64,000 nucleotides of DNA from Natronoglomus mannanivorans (GTDB taxonomy: Archaea > Halobacteriota > Halobacteria > Halobacteriales > Natrialbaceae): the NCBI GenBank assembly GCA_025517485.1, contig JAOPKB010000002.1, forward strand, positions 310,001 through 374,000. Direction: 5' to 3'. Each line of letters begins with the position of its first letter. Positions within the stretch are counted from its first letter, which is position 1. The translations under genes were made by a program, and so were the position numbers. The notes beneath the pieces were generated by a model, which did not search any database, was not told where the DNA came from, and worked only from the letters and a program-made list of their open reading frames with translations. Shown piece after piece: positions 1 through 8,683 of the stretch.

Positions 1-687
<687 letters not shown>

Positions 688-732
688 CTGTCTATCGCGA
701 ATAGCGCACTCGAGCGGACCCGCCGTCGACGC

Positions 733-1680
733 CTACTCGTCCGGAGAGACGTCGCCGCCGTCCGGATACGGAATCTCGAGTTCCTCTCCGTCCGACGGAA
801 CGAACACCTCGCCGTCGAACACCTCTCGGGCCTCCGCGAGGTGGTCGTCGGTGTACCCCGCGTACCGCGAGGAGAGGTGCATCAGCGCCAGTCGGCGCGC
901 GCCCGCCCGGCTGGCGATCTCGGCGGCCTGCCGTGCGGTGGAGTGGGCGGTGTCGCTCGCGCGCTCGACGCGGTCGTCGGCGAAGGTCGCGTCGTGGATC
1001 AGCAGGTCGGGTTCGGCGGCGGCCTCGACGGTGGCCGCGGTCGGGCGCGTGTCGCCGGTGTACACCAACGATCGGCCCGGCCGAGCCTCGCCGACGACCT
1101 CGTCGGGGTGGACGACGGTACCGTCCTCGAGTTCGACGGACTCGCCCGCGTGGAGTCTCGAGAACTTCGGTCCCACGGGGACGCCCAGCTCCTCGGCTCG
1201 CTCGCGGTCGAACCGACCCTTGCGGTCGTCCTCGACGAGGGCGTAGCCCACCGAGCGCGTATCGTGGTCGGACGCGAAGGCGCGAACCTCGTACTCGTCG
1301 GCTCGGTAGGCGACGTCGCCGGGGCCGACCTCCGAGATTCGGATGGGAAACGTCGGCCGGTTGCCGAGCGCGCGGACGAGCGATTTGATCTGGCGGCGCG
1401 TGCCGTGGGGGACGTGGATGGCGAGTGGCTCCTCGCGGTCGTTGAAGTCCATCGTCTGGATCAGTCCCGGAATCCCGAGGACGTGGTCGCCGTGGAGGTG
1501 CGTGACGAACAGGTGAGACACCGAGAAGCCGGTCCCGAAGCGCATCATCTGACGCTGGGTTCCCTCACCGGCGTCGAACAGTAACTGCTCGCCCTCGCGG
1601 GCGACGAAGAGACTGCTCGGGTTTCGATCCGTCGTCGGGACGGCTCCGGCAGTCCCCAAGAACGTCACGCGCAGTGGCAT
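733..1680 (-). CDS. rnz: Ribonuclease Z (tRNA 3'-end endonuclease)
   Basis: This 315-residue metallo-beta-lactamase-fold protein is the short form of tRNase Z, which cuts the 3' trailer from pre-tRNA. The zinc ligand signature HLHGDH is at residues 61-66, after the family N-terminus 'VTFLGTAGAVPT'. Downstream are the conserved 'FASDHD' histidine, 'LVYTGDTRPT' with the bridging Asp, and 'LMHLSSRY' with the last His. Length and motif order match archaeal RNase Z. The ATG at 1680 starts directly at the first beta strand. It converges with the reductase gene. The acidic C-terminal tail is usual for halophiles. Confidence 0.97.
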   Translation of the reverse strand: MPLRVTFLGTAGAVPTTDRNPSSLFVAREGEQLLFDAGEGTQRQMMRFGTGFSVSHLFVTHLHGDHVLGIPGLIQTMDFNDREEPLAIHVPHGTRRQIKSLVRALGNRPTFPIRISEVGPGDVAYRADEYEVRAFASDHDTRSVGYALVEDDRKGRFDRERAEELGVPVGPKFSRLHAGESVELEDGTVVHPDEVVGEARPGRSLVYTGDTRPTAATVEAAAEPDLLIHDATFADDRVERASDTAHSTARQAAEIASRAGARRLALMHLSSRYAGYTDDHLAEAREVFDGEVFVPSDGEELEIPYPDGGDVSPDE

Positions 1681-1903
1681 CGGTCACCTCTCGGTGCGGG
1701 GCGGCTAAACCGCCTTCGGATCGGGCGCGTGGGATTTGCGCCTGTTTCGGCGAAAGCCGCGCTCGAGTCCGAAGAACGCGATTAAAAACGGAATAAAGCG
1801 ACACTAATCTAGATGACGGGTTGCATGTGCCTGCAACGGAGGGTGTATTTTACATCCGTGGGGCCCGAACAGTCGACTAACCCCCCTGGGTACCCGCGAC
1901 ACA

Positions 1904-3241
1904 ATGAGCACGATATTCGAGTTCAGTACGATAAAGCAGATCGGCGCGGTGTTGATCGCCGTCGTGATCGTCCTCGCCGCCGGGACGGTCGTCGGACAGG
2001 CACCCGCGCTCTTCGGCGCCGACGTCACGACCGACCCCGAGGCGTCGATCGAGTTTCCGGACCAGAGCGGTGACGGCACGAGCGTGACAGTCGACACCGT
2101 CTCGCTCTCGGATGGCGGCTTCGTCGTCGTCACGAACGGCGGCGACGTCGTCGGCGTCTCCGACTATCTCGAGTCGGGCACCCACGAGAACGTCACCGTC
2201 GAGCAACGCGACGACGAGGACCTCGAGATGCTCGGCCAGCTCACCGCGACGGCCCTCCAGGATACGACGGACACCGGCACGTTCGTCAGCGAAGCCGACG
2301 CCGCCGAGGACGAGGATCTCGACGAGCACGATCGGCCGTACTCCGACGGCGGCTACCCGGTCAGCGACACGGCGACGGTGACGATGTCCGAACGACCCGA
2401 CGAGGGTGAGTCGAGTACCTCCTTCGTCGTCGAATCCGTCGACGCACCCGAATCGGTCACCGCCAACGGCTCGGTCGATATCACCACCGAGATCCGCAAC
2501 CCCAACGAGTTCGACGACCGCCAGCACGTCGACTTCCGGCTCGACGGCCAGCTGGTCGAACGACAGGTACTCTCGCTCGACGCCGACGAGACGCGCGAAC
2601 TCAACGTGACGATCAGCCTCGACGGCGTCGAACCGGGCGACCACATCTACGGGATCTACACCACCGACGACGGCGCACTCGGCGAGTTGACCGTCGAACC
2701 CGACGATGCCGGCGTGACGGTTCTGGAAGCCGAATCCGACCGCGTGGTCGCCGACGCGACGCTCACGACCGACGGCTTCCTCGCCGTCGAGGCCGCCGGT
2801 AACGATACCGACACTGACGCTGACACTGACACAGACGCAGACGCAGACGCGGACAACGAGACCGACACTGACACTGAGAACAGCACAGATACGAACACCA
2901 ACCCCCAGATCCTCGGCACCTCCGACTCGCTCGAGGCTGGTGACCACGAAAACGTCACCATAGCCCTCGAGGAACCGCTCGAGGACGGTGAGACGATCTC
3001 GGTCGTCGTCTACGAGGGCAGCGTCGATGACGTCGAGAACGCGTCGGCTTACAGCGTCGGTGACGAGCGGATCGAGGAGACCGTCGTCGTCGGTGAGGAT
3101 CTCGGTGGAGACGGAACTGGTGACAGTGACGGTGACAGTGAAAGCGACGACGAGACCGAAGCCGACGAGGAGAGCGACGGCACAGAGAGCGAGGATACCG
3201 ACGAAACCGGTGACGACGGGGCCGAAACCAGCGACGAGTGA
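1904..3241 (+). CDS. Exported DUF7282-like protein with acidic tail
   Basis: This is a 445-residue surface protein. A single hydrophobic segment at about residues 10-30 acts as signal or anchor after a short basic N-terminus. Two similar beta-rich modules, about 40-140 and 285-395, share the pattern 'DGGFV.V...GDVVGVSDYLESG.HENVTV', which matches the haloarchaeal family I know as DUF7282. Between them (about 145-255) is a CARDB-like adhesive module ('VTANGSVDITTEIRNPNEFDDRQ'). A Thr/Asp low-complexity linker interrupts the second module and the last 55 residues are Asp/Glu/Ser-rich, probably spanning the S-layer. There is no enzymatic motif; a role in cell-surface contacts is inferred. Confidence 0.85.
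   Translation: MSTIFEFSTIKQIGAVLIAVVIVLAAGTVVGQAPALFGADVTTDPEASIEFPDQSGDGTSVTVDTVSLSDGGFVVVTNGGDVVGVSDYLESGTHENVTVEQRDDEDLEMLGQLTATALQDTTDTGTFVSEADAAEDEDLDEHDRPYSDGGYPVSDTATVTMSERPDEGESSTSFVVESVDAPESVTANGSVDITTEIRNPNEFDDRQHVDFRLDGQLVERQVLSLDADETRELNVTISLDGVEPGDHIYGIYTTDDGALGELTVEPDDAGVTVLEAESDRVVADATLTTDGFLAVEAAGNDTDTDADTDTDADADADNETDTDTENSTDTNTNPQILGTSDSLEAGDHENVTIALEEPLEDGETISVVVYEGSVDDVENASAYSVGDERIEETVVVGEDLGGDGTGDSDGDSESDDETEADEESDGTESEDTDETGDDGAETSDE
2808..2877 (+). repeat. Hexanucleotide-periodic GACACN/GACGCN tract within the DUF7282 gene
   Basis: About 70 bases of repeated GAC-ACT, GAC-GCT and GAC-GCA units encode an alternating Asp-Thr/Asp-Ala run that splits the second repeat module of the exported protein. 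The period is 6 bases with drift in the third position of the second codon, which suggests slippage followed by substitution. Similar tracts recur through the window. Confidence 0.8.
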
Positions 3242-3262
3242 CGACGACGTGATCCAGACTTT

Positions 3263-3345
3263 TACTTAGACACGAACTCGGACACGAACTCGGACTCAGA
3301 CCCAGCTCCAACCCCGGACACGGACACAGAACTGGCAGCAAACCC
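3263..3345 (+). repeat. Intergenic hexanucleotide-periodic tract
   Basis: Between the exported protein and rfcC the DNA is built from imperfect CACGAACTCGGA- and GGACACGGACAC-type units. It is the same 6-base periodicity that encodes acidic tails elsewhere in the window, but here it lies outside any credible gene. It could be decayed coding tail or independent slippage DNA. Confidence 0.6.
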
Positions 3346-3394
3346 ACAACCGCAACCGACCGATTCTTACCCGACCGCTCCCTACCGACGAGCG

Positions 3395-4453
3395 ATGGAC
3401 GCGCCGCTGTGGACCGAGACGCACGCGCCGACGCTGTCGGAGCTTCCTCAGGACGACGCCCGCGAGTACCTCCAGCGGGCGGTCGAGGAGCCGATCAACC
3501 TCATCCTGCAGGGACCGGCAGGCAGCGGCAAGACGGCCGCGGCGCGCGCACTGGCACGGGAGATCCACGACGATCCGGACAACGACTTCGTCGAGATCAA
3601 CGTCGCGGACTTCTTCGACCGCACGAAAAAGGAGATCCGCTCGGACCCCCGTTTCGAACACTTCCTGCAGGGCCAGACCGAGTTCTCCAAACAGTATCGG
3701 CGCGGCACGGACCAGCGCAACAAGTACAAACGCGAGTGGTCCAAACGCGACATGATCGCCCACGTTCTCAAGGAACAGGCCGGCTACGCCCCCTCGAGTG
3801 GGACGTTCAAGACCATTTTGCTGGACAACACCGAGAACATCCGCGAGGACTTCCAGCACGCCCTGCGCCGGATCATGGAACAACACCACAAGACGACCCA
3901 GTTTATCATCGCCACCCGGCAGCCGACCAAGCTCATCCCACCGATCCGCTCGCGGTGTTTTCCCGTCTCCATCCGCGCGCCCTCGAGCGAGGAGACCGTC
4001 ACCGTCTTAGAGCGTATCGTCGAGCGAGAGGACGTCGAGTACGACGCCGACGGCCTCGAGTTCATCGCGGGCTACGCCAACGGCAACCTCCGGCAGGCGA
4101 TTCTGGCGGCCCAGACCACCGCCCTAGAAGAAGGCGAAATCACGATGCAGACCGCCTACGAGACGATCGGTGCGGTCGGCCTCGACGAGGAGATCGAGTC
4201 GATGCTCGACGACGCCGAAGCGGGCGAGTTCACCGACGCTCGCAAGACCTTAGACGACCTGCTCGTCGACGAGGGACTGAGCGGAACCGAGGTGCTCGAG
4301 TCGATTCTCTCGATCGCACGCAAACGCTATCAGGGAGACGAACTCGCGCAGATCCACCGACTGGCCGCGGACATCGAGTTCGAGATGAACGAGGGGACCA
4401 GCGACCGGATTCACGTCTCGCATCTGCTGGCAGAGCTGGGGCGAGACGCGTAG
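3395..4453 (+). CDS. rfcC: Replication factor C small subunit 2 (RfcC type)
   Basis: This 352-residue AAA+ clamp-loader subunit helps load PCNA (encoded at 37.5 kb) on primed DNA. Walker A is 'GPAGSGKT' at residues 40-47. The 'RSRC' arginine-finger motif is near 187, and the C-terminal collar helices follow. The Walker B segment reads 'ILLDNTEN' rather than the canonical 'DEAD/DECD', so the catalytic Glu position is Asn. As I recall, the haloarchaeal RfcC branch has this substitution, so it is not a defect but implies a bind-only or weak ATPase subunit. Compared with a minimal RFC small subunit it has an insertion at about 70-125. The ATG is well placed before 'WTETHAPTLSELPQ'. Confidence 0.95.
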   Translation: MDAPLWTETHAPTLSELPQDDAREYLQRAVEEPINLILQGPAGSGKTAAARALAREIHDDPDNDFVEINVADFFDRTKKEIRSDPRFEHFLQGQTEFSKQYRRGTDQRNKYKREWSKRDMIAHVLKEQAGYAPSSGTFKTILLDNTENIREDFQHALRRIMEQHHKTTQFIIATRQPTKLIPPIRSRCFPVSIRAPSSEETVTVLERIVEREDVEYDADGLEFIAGYANGNLRQAILAAQTTALEEGEITMQTAYETIGAVGLDEEIESMLDDAEAGEFTDARKTLDDLLVDEGLSGTEVLESILSIARKRYQGDELAQIHRLAADIEFEMNEGTSDRIHVSHLLAELGRDA

Positions 4454-4789
4454 AGAGCAAGGCAGTGTCGTCCGCTGGCGGTTCTCGAGCGTCCGGCACA
4501 CGCGTTTCCATCCGACTCCCCGTCACGGTACTCGACGCAACGGATCGCCGCCGTCCGTTCCGTTTCGATCGCGAACCATCGCCTCGCCTGCATCCCAGAA
4601 CGACTCGTCTCCCCGTTTTCCGACACGCGCGTGAGCGCCTCGAGAGTCTCGGCGTCCGTCGTGTTCTCACTCCGTTCTGCGATCACGGAGAAACGTCCGC
4701 TCCAGCCCTGTGAATGTGGCTGGGCGGTGCGGACGGGTCGGTTTCCGCTATCGACAGCCATTATCCGCCTCCCGCTCGCACGTACTCGT
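4454..4789. other. Intergenic region, no credible gene
   Basis: These 336 bases separate rfcC from the thioesterase gene. Open frames on both strands cross it but have Arg/Ser-rich, non-acidic translations unlike real haloarchaeal proteins. I see no RNA gene or strong repeat. The thioesterase promoter should lie in its last 60 bases. Confidence 0.6.
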
Positions 4790-5227
4790 ATGCCAACCGT
4801 CCTCGAGACGCGCATTCAGAACCGATTCCGCGTGCAACCGAACCACGCGAACAACTACGAGACGCTCCACGGCGGGAACCTGATGAAGTGGCTCGACGAG
4901 GTGGGTGCGATGTCGGCGATGCGGTTTGCGGGCGAGACCTGCGTCACCGCTCGAGTGAACGAACTCGACTTCAAGCGCCCGATTCTCATCGGCGACACGG
5001 CGCTCGTCGAGGCCTATGTTTACCGGGCGGGGAAAACGAGCGTCCACGTCGCACTTCGAGCCTGGCGCGAGGAGCCGAGGTCCGGCGAGACCGAACTGAC
5101 GACCGAATCCACGTTCGTCTTCGTCGCGATCGACGAGGACGGTTCGCCGGTTCCCGTCCCCGATCTCACCGTCGAAACCGACGAGGGTGAGCAACTTCGA
5201 GAACGGGCACTGTCGTCGCTCGAGTGA
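4790..5227 (+). CDS. Acyl-CoA thioesterase, hotdog fold (YciA/BFIT family)
   Basis: This 145-residue single hotdog-domain protein has the acyl-CoA thioester hydrolase signature: 'NHANNYETLHGGNLMKWLDEVGA' contains the Asn-x5-HGG motif followed by the long hotdog helix with the acidic catalytic residue, and 'VTARVNELDFKRPI' matches the next strands. Such enzymes release free acids from medium or long acyl-CoA in the cytoplasm. I chose the ATG at 4790 because the upstream in-frame extension is Arg/Ser-rich and unlike the family. It is a single gene, pointing at the convergent trm gene. Confidence 0.9.
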   Translation: MPTVLETRIQNRFRVQPNHANNYETLHGGNLMKWLDEVGAMSAMRFAGETCVTARVNELDFKRPILIGDTALVEAYVYRAGKTSVHVALRAWREEPRSGETELTTESTFVFVAIDEDGSPVPVPDLTVETDEGEQLRERALSSLE

Positions 5228-5314
5228 GTAGCGGCGGTGCAATCCGACGATCCGCGAACACGACAGGACGCAGAAAACCGTGTTTCCCCGACTGTGGGGC
5301 AAATCCGAGACCGA

Positions 5315-6367
5315 TCACTCGAGTACGAGCACGTACCGCGTTAGCGATCGGTGGACGCGTCGTTCGAACGTTGCGTCGAGTTCCCAGCCGGCAGCGGTCG
5401 CTTCCTCGATCCACAACCGGTCTGCGACGACGACCGCGCGCTCGGCGACGCGCCGAGCTTCCGCGAGCGCACCCGAGACGAGATCCTCGAGGCGGTGAGT
5501 TTCGATCTTCGACTGGCGACCGTAGGGGGCGTCGAAGACGACGGCGTCGACGGCGTCGTCGCGAAGCGGAAGCTGCGTGCCGTCTCCCAGTGCAGTGTGC
5601 CAGTTCCCGCGAACGACGCCGACGGGCGACGGGTCCTCGCGGTCGAGGAAGTGTGAGAGGTTCTCGGCGGCGCCGGCGGCCATCTTCGCTTGCGCGTCGG
5701 TTCCGATCACGTCCGCGCCGACGAGTCCGGCTTCGACGAGGACGCCGCCGGTGCCACACATCGGATCCAGAACCGTCCCACCGGGGCGAGCGCCCGCGAC
5801 GTTCGCGATCGCACGGGCGAGAAGGGGATCCATACTCCCCGGCTGGAAGAACGGTTTGTCCGTGGGCGCTCGAGAGCCGAAGTCGCGGACGCTCTCGCTC
5901 GTGAGCCAGCCCAGCGCGCAGACGTCTGCTGGGTCAGTCCCGGCCCCGTCGGAGCTCTCCTGGTCGCCCTCGAGGACGCCCACCGAAAACGCGGCTCGCA
6001 ACACGTGGTCGGGCTCCTCGAGGTCGACGTCGAATCCGCGGTCGACCAGCACCTGCCCGAGTTCGCGCTCTGCACGACCGGTACTGATTCCGGTCGCGCC
6101 GTGGACGTCGGTCGCGCGGACGGCGACGGATCCCTCGCGGTCGATGCCCGCAGCCTCGAGAAGAACGCGGGCGCTCTCGAGGTCGGCGTCGGTGCGGCCG
6201 AGCAGTTCGCTCGCGCGGTGGGTGTAGGCGAGGCCGCGAACGCGGTCGGGGTCGACGGCGGTAGCGACGGCCAGTCCGGGTGCGATTCGCTCGACGTCGG
6301 CCGCGGCGCTGGCGGCCTCGTGGGCCGCGAATCGGTCGTCCTCGCCGGCGAACTCGAGGAAGTACAC
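5315..6367 (-). CDS. tRNA (guanine10-N2)-dimethyltransferase
   Basis: This 350-residue protein has an N-terminal THUMP-type RNA-binding half (about 1-160) and a Rossmann methyltransferase domain. SAM motif I is 'DPMCGTGG' at 201-208. Catalytic motif IV is 'DAPYGR' at 279-284, the (N/D)PPY variant of the archaeal Trm11 / Trm-G10 group that makes N2,N2-dimethylguanosine at tRNA position 10. Conserved 'KPFFQPGSMDPLLARA' precedes motif I, as in the family. It is divergent from tbp, so the two promoters share the 129-base intergenic region. Confidence 0.93.
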   Translation of the reverse strand: MYFLEFAGEDDRFAAHEAASAAADVERIAPGLAVATAVDPDRVRGLAYTHRASELLGRTDADLESARVLLEAAGIDREGSVAVRATDVHGATGISTGRAERELGQVLVDRGFDVDLEEPDHVLRAAFSVGVLEGDQESSDGAGTDPADVCALGWLTSESVRDFGSRAPTDKPFFQPGSMDPLLARAIANVAGARPGGTVLDPMCGTGGVLVEAGLVGADVIGTDAQAKMAAGAAENLSHFLDREDPSPVGVVRGNWHTALGDGTQLPLRDDAVDAVVFDAPYGRQSKIETHRLEDLVSGALAEARRVAERAVVVADRLWIEEATAAGWELDATFERRVHRSLTRYVLVLE

Positions 6368-6461
6368 GCTCCATCGTCACCGCGCGCGAGCTATGAGCCT
6401 ACCGTTTTCGACGACTTAGTCACCTCCTAAATACCGGACAGATCAGGTGCCGGTACTAACC

Positions 6462-6469
6462 TTTATAAA
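6462..6469 (+). promoter_or_regulatory. TATA box of tbp
   Basis: TTTATAAA is centred about 31 bases before the tbp ATG, the distance expected for a transcript with almost no 5' leader, as is usual in haloarchaea. A second AT-rich element (CTTAAATAC) follows at 6471. Confidence 0.6.
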
Positions 6470-6496
6470 CCTTAAATACGTCTTTTTAAGCGACTT

Positions 6497-7057
6497 ATGA
6501 CGGATCCGAAGGACACCATCAATATCGAAAACGTGGTGGCGTCGACCGGCATCGGCCAGGAACTCGATCTCCAGAGCGTTGCGATGGACCTCGAGGGAGC
6601 GGATTACGATCCCGAACAGTTCCCCGGCCTCGTGTACCGTACGCAGAATCCCAAATCGGCTGCACTGATCTTCCGCTCGGGCAAGATCGTCTGCACCGGC
6701 GCGAAGAGCACCGACGACGTTCACGAGAGTCTCCGTATCGTCTTCGACAAGCTCCGTGAACTCCAGATTCAGGTCAACGACGACCCCGAGATCGTCGTCC
6801 AGAACATCGTCACCTCCGCCGACCTCGGACGCAACCTCAACCTGAACGCGATCGCGATCGGCCTCGGCCTCGAAAACATCGAGTACGAACCCGAACAGTT
6901 CCCCGGCCTCGTCTACCGATTAGACGAACCCGAAGTCGTCGCCCTGCTCTTTGGCTCCGGCAAACTCGTCATCACGGGTGGGAAACAGCCCGTCGACGCC
7001 GAACACGCCGTCGACAAGATCGTCTCCCGACTCGAGGACCTCGGCCTGCTCGAGTAA
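6497..7057 (+). CDS. tbp: TATA-box-binding protein (TBP)
   Basis: This 186-residue general transcription factor binds TATA boxes and recruits TFB and RNA polymerase. The saddle is built from two direct repeats, about residues 7-90 ('INIENVVASTGIGQELDL' to 'LRELQ') and 98-182 ('IVVQNIVTSADLGRNLNL' to the end). Each has the conserved 'YDPEQFPGLVYR' / 'YEPEQFPGLVYR' segment and 'SGKIVCTGAKS' / 'SGKLVITGGKQ'. The length is standard. Because haloarchaea usually carry several tbp genes, I cannot say from one window whether this is the main chromosomal TBP. Confidence 0.98.
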   Translation: MTDPKDTINIENVVASTGIGQELDLQSVAMDLEGADYDPEQFPGLVYRTQNPKSAALIFRSGKIVCTGAKSTDDVHESLRIVFDKLRELQIQVNDDPEIVVQNIVTSADLGRNLNLNAIAIGLGLENIEYEPEQFPGLVYRLDEPEVVALLFGSGKLVITGGKQPVDAEHAVDKIVSRLEDLGLLE

Positions 7058-7228
7058 CGGTCTCAGATCGTTTCGGCTTCTCGAGACGGACGGCTCGAAT
7101 CGAATACAACTGACTCTCTCCTCGAGTGTCGACGCCGACGAGTCGGCAGTCGGGTCGAGAACGAGAACGGCGAGCGAAATCGAAACCACATTCGGCAGGC
7201 ACAAATCGGTGGGGTCGAACACTCGAGT

Positions 7229-7636
7229 ATGGCTTCGGTTTCGGCTCCGGTACTGTCGTCCGTCCCTCACGTCGTCGCTCAACTCGAGCCGGCGACGGGT
7301 GGCCTCCTCGCGTATCTCGGCACGTTCGTGATCGCGACGATTTTCTACGGGCTGACCCTGCACATCGCCGCCAGATACGTCCTCGGCGACGTCAGCGTTC
7401 GGCGGGCGTTTCGCGTCGCGCCGGTTCTGGCGCTGTTCTTGATCGTCTTGCAACAGGCCGGACCGGCGATCACCGCCGGCGTGTCGCTCGTGGTCGCCTA
7501 TACCTTGATCTACGTCGTCTACGATCTCGGCCACAAAATGACGGCGTTCGTGACGGTGATCTACTACACCGTCGCCCTCCTCCTCGGGATCGTGATCTAC
7601 AATATCGTGTTCCTGATCGGACAGGCGCCTGGGTGA
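7229..7636 (+). CDS. Conserved haloarchaeal four-helix membrane protein
   Basis: This 135-residue protein has four predicted transmembrane segments (about 26-48, 60-78, 82-101, 105-130), a short polar link near 50-58 ('LGDVSVRRAFRV') and no catalytic motif. I do not recognise a functional family beyond small haloarchaeal membrane proteins. It starts at an ATG following CTCGAGT and runs convergent to hisG, so hisG regulation gives no hint about its job. Confidence 0.8.
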   Translation: MASVSAPVLSSVPHVVAQLEPATGGLLAYLGTFVIATIFYGLTLHIAARYVLGDVSVRRAFRVAPVLALFLIVLQQAGPAITAGVSLVVAYTLIYVVYDLGHKMTAFVTVIYYTVALLLGIVIYNIVFLIGQAPG

Positions 7637-7672
7637 CGGTGCAGTGGCGTACAACAGTGACGAGAACGTCCC

Positions 7673-8524
7673 TCACTCGACCAATCGCTCGATCTCCGTC
7701 ACCAGAATCCCGCTCGCGCCCCGCTCTTTGACCTGCGAGATCGTCTGGAAGACGTCCCGCTCGTCGACGACGGCGTGGACGGCCACCTTCTCGCCGCCGT
7801 TGGCGATGTCCATGATCGTCGGCCCGTCCAACCCTGGAATCTCCTCGCGGATCTCCTCGAGCCGATCCTCGGGGACGTTCATCATCAGGTATCGCTTACC
7901 ATCGGCGGCCAACACCGACGAGAGCGCGGTCCGGATCTCCTGAACTTTCGGGTCGTCGACGACGTCCTCGCGGGCGAACAACTTGACGGAACTCGAGAGC
8001 ACGTCGTCGATGATCGCGAGCCGGTTGACCTTCAGCGTCGTTCCCGTGCTGGTGATGTCGACGATCGCGTCGGCCATCTCGACGTGGGGCGTGAGTTCGG
8101 TCGCGCCAGTCACTTCGACGATCTCGGGGTCGACGCCGGTATCCGCGAAGAAGTTTCGCGTGATAGTGGGAAACTCCGTGGCGACGGTCTTCCCTCCGAG
8201 GTCCTCGATCGATTCGATGTCCCCGTCCTCGGGTGCGGCGAGGACGAGTCGACAGCGGCCGAACGCCAGATCGAGCAGGTCGACGACGTCGTCGTGGCCG
8301 CTCTCCCGAACCTGATCCAGTCCCGTGATGCCGATGTCGGCGGCGCCGTCGGCGATGTACTCGGGGATGTCGGCGGCGCGAGCGAAGAGGACGGTTACGT
8401 CCGGGTCGACGGTCTCGGCGTAGAGTTTGCGGTCGGCACCGTTCTCGAGGTGGAGCCCCGCCCGCTCTAACAGCTCGATCGTCGGCTCGTGCAGGCGGCC
8501 CTTGTTGGGGACGGCGATACGCAT
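7673..8524 (-). CDS. hisG: ATP phosphoribosyltransferase, long form (HisG)
   Basis: This 283-residue first enzyme of histidine biosynthesis condenses ATP with PRPP. The periplasmic-binding-protein-like catalytic halves are visible ('[10 protein letters not shown]', '[11 protein letters not shown]', '[12 protein letters not shown]', and the PRPP loop '[11 protein letters not shown]' at about 155-165). The C-terminal third (about 205-283) is the ACT-like regulatory domain of the long form, which binds histidine for feedback inhibition; no HisZ is therefore needed. No other his gene is adjacent, in line with the scattered his genes of haloarchaea. Confidence 0.97.
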   Translation of the reverse strand: MRIAVPNKGRLHEPTIELLERAGLHLENGADRKLYAETVDPDVTVLFARAADIPEYIADGAADIGITGLDQVRESGHDDVVDLLDLAFGRCRLVLAAPEDGDIESIEDLGGKTVATEFPTITRNFFADTGVDPEIVEVTGATELTPHVEMADAIVDITSTGTTLKVNRLAIIDDVLSSSVKLFAREDVVDDPKVQEIRTALSSVLAADGKRYLMMNVPEDRLEEIREEIPGLDGPTIMDIANGGEKVAVHAVVDERDVFQTISQVKERGASGILVTEIERLVE

Positions 8525-8683
8525 ATACCGGTCGTTCGGGCGGGGACGGGAATTGTCTTTCTATTGAGGCTCTTACGTCCGGCCGATTCGACGCCGGGAT
8601 CGCGAGGATCGGGTTTCGAGAATCGAGTTTCGAGTTTCGAGTCTCGAGAGGTCTCCAAGAACGGGACGGTCCGGACGACACCT

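Noticed and set aside
4411..4815. 134-codon minus-strand frame between rfcC and the thioesterase
   Set aside because: Composition is Arg/Ser-rich and non-acidic, it overlaps rfcC, and no family motif is visible.
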